Positions 1-4,045 of a stretch of 5,684 bases of DNA are shown here, in pieces. Within the stretch, counting starts at the first letter, position 1; every line of letters starts with the position of its first letter. Both the position numbers and the translations under genes were made by a program. Source of the stretch: Planctomycetota bacterium (GTDB lineage: Bacteria; Planctomycetota; SZUA-567; H5-PLA8; CALKMO01); NCBI GenBank assembly GCA_026417845.1, contig JAOACM010000306.1, forward strand, positions 1 to 5,684, read 5' to 3'. The notes beneath the pieces are model-generated. The model searched no databases. It worked only from the letters and a program-made list of their open reading frames with translations, and was not told the origin of the DNA.

Positions 1-248
1 GTGCTGAGGGGCGGCGGATAGCGATAGAGGCGCCGCTGCTGCGGATGAGCAAGGCGGAGATAATCTGCTTCGGTCTGGCTCTGGGCGTGGATTACTCGCT
101 GACTTTCAGCTGCTACGATCCGTCGCCGGGCGGAATCGCCTGCGGTCTCTGCGACGCCTGCCGCCTGCGGCTGAAGGGCTTCCGCGAAGCGGGACTCAAA
201 GATCCGATCCCGTATGCCCGTGGCGGCACCGCCGGGGCCGACGTATAG
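1..248 (+). CDS. queC: 7-cyano-7-deazaguanine synthase QueC, C-terminal part (5' end outside window)
   Basis: QueC makes preQ0 (7-cyano-7-deazaguanine) from 7-carboxy-7-deazaguanine with ATP and ammonia, in the cytosolic route to queuosine in tRNA. The frame is open from base 3, well before the first internal ATG (45), so the gene begins left of the window; 81 codons and a TAG stop are visible. The visible part matches the family's C-terminus: an APLLRMSKAEI segment corresponding to the usual 'aPL...KaE', then a four-cysteine zinc site at visible residues 37, 47, 50 and 53 (SCYDPSPGG, then ACGLCDACRLRLKGF). It ends in the typical EAGLKDPIPYA with a nine-residue tail. The ATP-binding PP-loop lies outside the window. 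The next gene follows on the same strand after 169 bases, so co-transcription is possible but not shown. Family assignment is secure. The isolated ATG at 45 is internal and is not the start. Confidence 0.95.
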   Translation, partial: AEGRRIAIEAPLLRMSKAEIICFGLALGVDYSLTFSCYDPSPGGIACGLCDACRLRLKGFREAGLKDPIPYARGGTAGADV

Positions 249-417
249 GGAGCGGCGGCTCGCCGGCCGCATTACCGGCGCTTCCCGGTCCCCGGCTGGC
301 ATCCCGCGGTATGGCGCGCCAGGAAGGATGGGGTTCATGACAGTAGGAGGCGCAGGGCAGTTCCAGGGCGGCGTCAGGCCGGACGTTGCGTTTTCCATGG
401 CCATCTGCGAGGGATGA
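249..417 (+). other. Spacer between queC and the PHP-domain gene
   Basis: No convincing sigma70-type promoter is visible. A short GC-rich hairpin can form just after queC (5-bp arms at 255-259 and 266-270), but no T-tract follows it, so it is not a credible intrinsic terminator. A frame from ATG 338 to TGA 415-417 would encode a 26-residue peptide whose stop overlaps the ATG at 414, but nothing marks it as a gene. Either the two genes are co-transcribed or a promoter I cannot recognise lies here. Confidence 0.4.
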
Positions 418-1860
418 ATGCCGGCAGGGATCCCGGCATTCCCGGCGGTTACGGCCATGCGTCCGGAAGACTGCTCAGTGGAGGGTGCCGCATTGAAAAA
501 AGTGGCCGATCTGGAGAGGGCGCTGAGCGATTTCGACGCGGCCAGACGCAGAGCGGCTATCGAGGAACTCGCTGCCCTGATGCGTTCCGGCGCCATACAA
601 CGCCATGCGGCCCGGGCTGAGGTCAACCTGCATTTTCACTCGTTCTTCTCGTTCAACGCCGAAGGCTGGTCTCCGTCGCGCATAGCATGGGAAGCCGCGA
701 AGTACGGTCTGGAGGTCGCCGGCTGCGTTGACTTCGACGTGCTGGACGGAGTCGCGGAGTTTCTGGATGCGGGCGACCTTCTCGAACTGAAGACGGTGGC
801 GGGCATTGAGACCCGTGTATTCGTGCGCGAATATTCCGACAGGGAGCTGAATTCCCCCGGTGAACCTGGCATCGCATACTACATGGGGGCCGGGTGCGTC
901 CGGGTTCCTGCCGGCGGGAGCGCCGCGGGAGAGGCGCTGCGCGCCCTGAGAGAGATGGCGCGGGAACGGACCGGACGGATGGCGGCCCGGGTCAGCGGAT
1001 TCCTGGGCCGCATCAGGCTTGACTGCGAACGCGACGTGCTGCCGCTTACCCCCTCGGGCAACGCCACCGAACGCCATCTCCTGGCGGCATATGACAGAAA
1101 GGCGAGGGAAGAATTCCGCGGCGACGAATCCGTGATGGCCTCATTCTGGGCAGAAAAACTGAGGGTGCCGGTAGAAGAGATACGCGCGATCCTGAACGAC
1201 ACGCCGAAATTCCACGAGCGCATCCGGGGGGCGCTGATGAAGCGCGGCGGCGTCGGTTACGAAAAACCCGACGCCGGGCGTTTCCCGACGCTCGATTCCT
1301 TCACCCGGACCGTACAGGAGACCGGGGCGCTTCCGGTCTACGCCTGGCTGGACGGAACTTCGCCGGGCGAATCGGACGCCGGAACGTTGTTTGAGTTCAT
1401 GAGTGCTTCCGGCGCCGAGGCGGTAAACATTATACCCGAGCGCAACTGGAATATCCCGGACCCGGACGTCAAACGCCTTAAGATCCGAAAACTGCACGAG
1501 GCGATAGCTGCGGCGGAGGCGTTGGACCTGCCGATACTGGTCGGGACGGAGATGAACAGAGCCGGGCAGCCGTTCGTAGACCGGTTCGATGCGCCGGAGC
1601 TGCTGCCGTTCAGGGAAGCGTTCCTGGCAGGCGCGCGTTTTTTATACGGGCACACCCTGCTCTCGAGGGTCGCCGGGCTCGGGGCTGCCGGGACGTTCGC
1701 CCGGGACTCATTCCGGTCCCGCCGCGAGAGGAACGCCTTCTATGCCAGGGTCGGATCGGCTCCAAAGCCGTCCGGCAGAACGCTGGATCGCCTCAGGACC
1801 GCCGCGGAAAAAGGAGACGCCGGCGCGATACTGATCGCGCTCGAAGGCGGAACGATTTAG
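418..1860 (+). CDS. PHP-domain metal-dependent phosphoesterase-like protein, substrate unknown
   Basis: A cytosolic protein of 480 residues from ATG 418, or 455 from TTG 493, with no signal peptide or membrane segment. The PHP fold normally binds two or three metals and hydrolyses phosphoester bonds. Visible hallmarks, numbered from ATG 418: HFHSFFSFN at 72-80 (motif I, H72 and H74); GCVDFDVLDG at 102-111, where many PHP proteins have a T-D-H-D-like motif; GIETRVF at 130-135 (E131); then IIPERNWNIPD at 338-348; GTEMN at 376-380; and FVDRFDAPEL at 386-395, close to the region that would hold the later metal ligands. Residues 165-290, rich in Arg, Ala and Glu, look like a helical insertion separating the two halves of the domain. 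I recall closely similar uncharacterised proteins sharing HxHSFxSxNA, VDFDVLD, SPGEPGIAY and PERNWNI, mostly from Planctomycetes and related phyla, without a known substrate. The neighbour queC gives no clear functional link. The start is uncertain: ATG 418 has a GAGGG only 4 bases upstream, ATG 457 has no good site, and TTG 493 has a well-spaced one. Stop is TAG. Confidence 0.85.
   Translation: MPAGIPAFPAVTAMRPEDCSVEGAALKKVADLERALSDFDAARRRAAIEELAALMRSGAIQRHAARAEVNLHFHSFFSFNAEGWSPSRIAWEAAKYGLEVAGCVDFDVLDGVAEFLDAGDLLELKTVAGIETRVFVREYSDRELNSPGEPGIAYYMGAGCVRVPAGGSAAGEALRALREMARERTGRMAARVSGFLGRIRLDCERDVLPLTPSGNATERHLLAAYDRKAREEFRGDESVMASFWAEKLRVPVEEIRAILNDTPKFHERIRGALMKRGGVGYEKPDAGRFPTLDSFTRTVQETGALPVYAWLDGTSPGESDAGTLFEFMSASGAEAVNIIPERNWNIPDPDVKRLKIRKLHEAIAAAEALDLPILVGTEMNRAGQPFVDRFDAPELLPFREAFLAGARFLYGHTLLSRVAGLGAAGTFARDSFRSRRERNAFYARVGSAPKPSGRTLDRLRTAAEKGDAGAILIALEGGTI
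480..495 (+). promoter_or_regulatory. Strong ribosome binding site suggesting a TTG start for the PHP gene
   Basis: GGAGGG at 480-485 is followed after 7 bases by TTG at 493-495, in frame with the PHP gene and followed by AAA AAA. This is the best Shine-Dalgarno spacing of all candidate starts (ATG 418, ATG 457, GTG 478, TTG 493). Translation from it gives a natural-looking N-terminus (MKKVADLERAL) and removes 25 residues of Pro/Ala-rich, less protein-like sequence. The choice is an inference. Conservation of the first 25 residues in homologues would overturn it. Confidence 0.5.
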
Positions 1861-2167
1861 AACCTGTCCGAAAACCCGCCGCCGCTGCGGCGCGAAAACG
1901 AAACGGCCGGGCAGTTGTTTGCCGATCCATATGCGTAAGGCACAGGGATGATGGGTACAGTTGTAATGCTATTGCTGTTCCGCTCGAGCGCACCACTGCG
2001 AATAGCAGCCCCAGCCTGAAACCTGCGAACAATTACGCGGCCGGCTGCCCCGCGAGGAGCACGATATCATCCTGGAAGACAAAGCATCCGGAAGCTGCGT
2101 TAAGGTCTTATTTCAGTTGCCGCCCTCTGCGTCGGGGGCGATACCGGATTCGCATTGGAGCGGGGAT
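1861..2167. other. Convergent intergenic region, no gene recognised
   Basis: These 307 bases lie between the stop of the PHP gene and the stop of the last - strand gene. No protein-like frame, RNA gene or T-tract terminator is evident. Two structures are visible: a 6-bp GC hairpin (arms 1877-1882 and 1887-1892, tetraloop CGCT), and a 7-bp inverted repeat TGCTATT/AATAGCA (1967-1973 and 2001-2007) that encloses the 10-base palindrome CGCTCGAGCG at 1981-1990. On the - strand the first hairpin is followed by GGGTTTTCGG, only a weak resemblance to a terminator. The stretch around 1900-2010 is more AT-rich than its surroundings. Confidence 0.5.
1967..2007. repeat. Inverted repeat enclosing a palindrome in the convergent spacer
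   Basis: TGCTATT (1967-1973) and AATAGCA (2001-2007) are perfect 7-bp arms. Between them lies the perfect palindrome CGCTCGAGCG (1981-1990), so nested or cruciform structure is possible. The location between two convergent genes fits a bidirectional termination or RNA-stability element, but there is no U-tract. Short repeats of this size also arise by chance in GC-rich DNA. Confidence 0.3.
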
Positions 2168-2605
2168 TCAGGGTTTGGCCGGCGGTCTGGGCTGTTCGTC
2201 CTTCGGCTTTTCCGTCTTTGGTGGCGAGGGAATGGTCGAGGACTTTGCGAGTTTCATCGCCCCTTCAAGCGAGGGGCCAGGAGATGGCAGCAGAGGCGGC
2301 GCCTCTCTGATGCCGGACTCGGGGACATCGAGGTCCACCGGGTGAAATTCCACCACCTTCCGCTCGGCCACGAACACGAACCGTTCGCCAGCCGTGTACT
2401 CGGAAACACTTTCCGCCGGGAACGGTGCCGCGACGGCGCGCGCGTGGCTTTTCGGCGCCTCAACGACTATATCGCCCTCCGGAAGCTTGAACTCCCCGGC
2501 AGCGTCCGGATCTTTCCAGAGCAGAACAATAAGAAGCCAGACAGCGGCCAGGGCGAGGAATATGCGGCCCAGATGCCGGTCGAGGAACCAGGCCAGTTCG
2601 GTCAT
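2168..2605 (-). CDS. Small membrane-anchored protein with proline-rich tail, in the pilP position of a pilus cluster
   Basis: A 145-residue protein that I do not recognise as a named family. It has a short cytoplasmic N-terminus, one strong membrane helix at about 12-30 (GRIFLALAAVWLLIVLLW) and no lipobox cysteine, so it is probably bitopic with its C-terminus outside the inner membrane. Residues 38-95 contain beta-like stretches (EGDIVVEAP, ERFVFVAERKVVEFHPVDL). From about 102 to the end it is rich in Pro, Lys and Ser (PSPPKTEKPKDEQPRPPAKP). The start is supported by GGAGG at 2611-2615, 5 bases before the ATG; the stop is TGA. It is the last gene of the group after the PilM-PilN and PilO-like genes, so a role in the same inner-membrane complex is likely by context. 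Possible roles are a PilP-like or GspC-like linker to the outer-membrane part, but the protein is shorter than typical members and no PilP or HR domain is recognisable. The coding call is firm; the role is inferred. Confidence 0.75.
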   Translation of the reverse strand: MTELAWFLDRHLGRIFLALAAVWLLIVLLWKDPDAAGEFKLPEGDIVVEAPKSHARAVAAPFPAESVSEYTAGERFVFVAERKVVEFHPVDLDVPESGIREAPPLLPSPGPSLEGAMKLAKSSTIPSPPKTEKPKDEQPRPPAKP

Positions 2606-2610
2606 CGGAT

Positions 2611-2615
2611 CCTCC
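2611..2615 (-). promoter_or_regulatory. Ribosome binding site of the small membrane-protein gene
   Basis: GGAGG within GGGAGGA on the - strand, 5 bases before ATG 2605. The spacing is optimal and the membrane helix follows at once, so this start is well supported even though the tract upstream holds many other Shine-Dalgarno-like motifs. Confidence 0.75.
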
Positions 2616-2700
2616 CGATGGAACGGTTCGTGTCGGAATCGGCAACCGGGTTTCCCTTCCGGTCCGCCCCGGCGATTCCCGGCCGCCCTGCGCCGGCCGT

Positions 2701-2753
2701 CTCCGCCTTCCTTCCGCCCACCCCCGTCCTCTCTCCTCTCCGCTTCTCTCCGC
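2701..2753 (-). repeat. Polypurine tract (on the mRNA strand) in the leader of the last pilus gene
   Basis: On the + strand 47 of 53 bases are pyrimidines (interruptions at 2705, 2716, 2720, 2726, 2741 and 2751). The transcript of the - strand genes would therefore carry a run of GGAGAG, GAGAGGAGAG and GGAAGGAAGG motifs about 100-150 bases before the ATG at 2605. Many of these resemble Shine-Dalgarno sequences. The tract could be a non-coding leader, a structured or triplex-prone element, or simple low-complexity drift. Confidence 0.5.
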
Positions 2754-2764
2754 TAGGAGCGCCT

Positions 2765-2929
2765 CTATTGCTTCCGCAACGCCCGTCCGCGCCCGCCGGC
2801 CGACAGGTTCCCGCTAACGATCCTTATTTCATCCTTCCCGGCGCCACATATCTGGCGGATGACGGCCCGGACATCGCGACCTGCCTGTCCGGCACCCCAT
2901 GGCTCGGGTGGAACCGGACCTGCGTCCAT
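2765..2929 (-). CDS. Possible small ORF, 54 residues, directly after the pilO-like gene
   Basis: ATG at 2929 with AGGA at 2934-2937 four bases upstream opens a 54-residue frame ending in TAG. It starts 21 bases after the pilO-like stop and lies in the same frame. The middle (GRDVRAVIRQICGAGKDEIR) looks protein-like, with an apparent helix then strand, but there is no membrane helix, signal or recognised motif. Third-codon GC is about two thirds, which is not decisive. It could be a separate small gene, the former C-terminus of a longer PilO-like protein, or chance: stops are rare in such GC-rich DNA. Confidence 0.2.
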   Translation of the reverse strand: MDAGPVPPEPWGAGQAGRDVRAVIRQICGAGKDEIRIVSGNLSAGGRGRALRKQ

Positions 2930-2950
2930 CCAATCCTGCCCGGGCGCCGG

Positions 2951-3769
2951 TCAGTATTTGTCGAGCGGTATCGGGACGGGCTGCCCCTCCGTTTTCGGCG
3001 GGACGTATGGTCCGGGGGCGACAAACAGTCCCGCCAGCGCCAGCGTAGCCTCGAAGGTTCCCGATGTCGGATCGGCGACGTTTATGCGAACGCCACGCAC
3101 GGCCACGTATCTTCCCGACCTGCCGGGTTGCTGAAGTTCGTGGACCAGGGCCACAAAGTTTTTCTCGGGCGACTGAACCACGGCATACATCGTAACAGCT
3201 TCGATATGCACGTTGACATCGGGCATCCCGTAAGAAAAAGCCTTTCCGTGCTGGACCGACACCAGCCTCCCGACACCTGTTGCCTTCATCGCCTCCAGCA
3301 GACGATCGGCCACGGCCAGGCGGCGGAACCTGATCCTCGGCTCTTCCTTTCTGTCGAGGAATCGCTGCGTAAACCCGATGGTCCCGGCGTCCTTGCCGAC
3401 GAACTGGACAGCAGCCCCGGCCTTTCCGACCACCTCCTTCAGCATCCGGTCGAAGTACACATTGGGCTCCCATTCCCTCGGAACGTTGAACTCGGGGGGC
3501 ATGTTGAACGCGACTTTCATCAGCCTGTCGCGCACCTCCTTCCTGGCCCTCGCCTCTTCGTCCAGCCGCGCGTGGGCTTCCTTCAGGCCGACCATGCCGT
3601 CCGCGGCGCGGTAGTACGCCTGGACCTCCGCGAGCTTCTTCCGGCACGCATCGAGTTCCCCGTCCGTCTCGGCCCTTATCGGCGACACGAAGAGCGCGTA
3701 AGCGGCTGCGTAGAGCAGGACGGCCAGCGCTGCGCCGAGGAGATATGGAGCATTCCTTCTTTCTTTCAT
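2951..3769 (-). CDS. PilO-like type IV pilus inner-membrane alignment protein (Amuc_1100-like layout)
   Basis: A 272-residue bitopic protein. PilO-type proteins pair with PilN in the periplasm and align the pilus motor platform with the secretin. It has a basic cytoplasmic N-terminus (MKERR), a membrane helix at about 8-28, and a charged coiled-coil-like helix at about 33-85. An alpha/beta region of the ferredoxin-like PilO type follows: LLEAMKATGVGRLVSV at 157-172, VNVHIEAVTMYAVVQS at 185-200, then a helix FVALVHEL and the strands YVAVRGVRIN and GTFEATLALAGLFV. It ends in a short Pro-rich tail. This order, including the bulge before the final strand, resembles Akkermansia Amuc_1100 as I remember it. 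Sequence identity is too low to claim by eye. The start is firm: GGAGGG at 3775-3780, 5 bases before ATG 3769. It lies 276 bases after the PilM-PilN gene. The stop is TGA, after which the frame stays open for 61 codons. Confidence 0.82.
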   Translation of the reverse strand: MKERRNAPYLLGAALAVLLYAAAYALFVSPIRAETDGELDACRKKLAEVQAYYRAADGMVGLKEAHARLDEEARARKEVRDRLMKVAFNMPPEFNVPREWEPNVYFDRMLKEVVGKAGAAVQFVGKDAGTIGFTQRFLDRKEEPRIRFRRLAVADRLLEAMKATGVGRLVSVQHGKAFSYGMPDVNVHIEAVTMYAVVQSPEKNFVALVHELQQPGRSGRYVAVRGVRINVADPTSGTFEATLALAGLFVAPGPYVPPKTEGQPVPIPLDKY

Positions 3770-3897
3770 TCAAGCCCTCCCCGGTCTCCGTATGTACTTT
3801 CCGTCGCCCCGCGCTCCGTCTTCCGGACCGGCGCAATTGGTTCGCCGTGCCCATAGGAAAGTGGCCGGCGGAGCAGCCGCATTCGCGGAAACGTCAT
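3766..3897 (-). CDS. Possible small ORF, 43 residues, overlapping the pilO-like start by ATGA
   Basis: ATG at 3897 is preceded by AGAGGAG (3900-3906), but the spacer is only 2 bases, which is too short to be ideal. The frame encodes a basic peptide (MTFPRMRLLRRPLSYGHGEP...) and stops with the TGA of the ATGA at the next gene's start, a typical arrangement for translational coupling. Nothing in it resembles a known pilus protein, and third-codon GC is about 64 percent, not decisive. A second frame of similar size ends immediately before the same start. It could act as a leader cistron coupling translation to the pilO-like gene, or be chance. Confidence 0.22.
   Translation of the reverse strand: MTFPRMRLLRRPLSYGHGEPIAPVRKTERGATESTYGDRGGLE
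3775..3780 (-). promoter_or_regulatory. Ribosome binding site fixing the pilO-like start
   Basis: GGAGGG on the - strand, 5 bases before ATG 3769. It decides the start: the long alternative frames overlapping this gene on the same strand lack such a site and encode Arg/Pro-rich sequence without a membrane helix. Confidence 0.75.
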
Positions 3898-3957
3898 TTC
3901 TCCTCTGTTCGGGCGCACTCCTGCAGATGGTAGCCGCCACCTGAACACACAAACCTC

Positions 3958-4009
3958 CGCGGGCCGGCGATGCTCACGCCCCGGTGCGCGCCTCCGATCC
4001 CGGCCCGCG
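3958..4009 (-). repeat. 10-bp GC-rich inverted repeat, possible attenuator or weak terminator
   Basis: CGCGGGCCGG (3958-3967) and CCGGCCCGCG (4000-4009) are perfect complementary arms around a 32-base loop. On the transcribed (-) strand the arm is followed by GAGG and then TTTGTGTGTT, a T-rich but interrupted stretch. It could be an imperfect intrinsic terminator or attenuator that lowers expression of the downstream pilO-like gene, or an RNA-processing hairpin. The long loop and the broken T-tract argue against a strong terminator. Confidence 0.4.
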
Positions 4010-4045
4010 ACGTTCCCAGCCGGCGGATCCCTCGTGCCGGCGGAG

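Larger units (their letters stand above)
2606..2950 (-). other. Long spacer between the pilO-like gene and the small membrane-protein gene
   Basis: These 345 bases are unusual within an apparent operon. The half next to pilO is open in the same frame as pilO (61 codons after its TGA, to a TAG at 2765-2767). The half next to the downstream gene is a polypurine mRNA leader. A second frame, with a possible GTG inside the polypurine tract, would end in a TGA overlapping the downstream ATG as ATGA. I recognise no homologue in any frame. No promoter or terminator with usual consensus was found. Confidence 0.45.
3770..4045 (-). other. Spacer between the pilM-pilN fusion and the pilO-like gene
   Basis: A 276-base spacer where pilus genes usually abut or overlap. 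It contains a hairpin immediately after the pilM-pilN stop (GCCGGC at 4019-4024 and 4036-4041), a 10-bp inverted repeat farther on, and the small 43-residue frame next to the pilO-like start. No usual promoter consensus stands out. The combination could mark an attenuation or processing point between the two genes. Confidence 0.45.

Noticed and set aside
255..270. Terminator after queC
   Set aside because: Only a 5-bp GC stem with no following T-tract.
214..417. 67-codon + strand frame overlapping the queC end and ending at the PHP gene start
   Set aside because: It begins inside queC and has no ribosome site and no recognisable protein features. Only the coincidental stop overlap with ATG 414 favours it.
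475..1077. 200-codon - strand frame inside the PHP gene
   Set aside because: Antisense to recognisable PHP motifs; its product has no family features.
1877..1892. Bidirectional terminator between the convergent genes
   Set aside because: A 6-bp stem with at most four T residues on one side and far from the - strand stop; too weak to annotate as a terminator.
2951..2953. TGA recoding (tryptophan, glycine or selenocysteine)
   Set aside because: The queC, PHP and pilM-pilN genes end in TAG or TAA and have no in-frame TGA in their long conserved bodies, so TGA is not generally a sense codon here. No selenocysteine insertion hairpin is evident.
2829..3854. 341-codon - strand frame overlapping the whole pilO-like gene
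   Set aside because: Arg/Gly-rich with no membrane helix or motif. The overlapping PilO-like frame has the ribosome site and the expected protein architecture.
2117..3856. Open frame of 579 codons on the + strand across the pilus genes
   Set aside because: It lies antisense to two genes with good ribosome sites and membrane helices. Its product is rich in Arg, Pro and His without domains, and it runs through the spacers without changing character. This is typical of antisense frames in GC-rich DNA.
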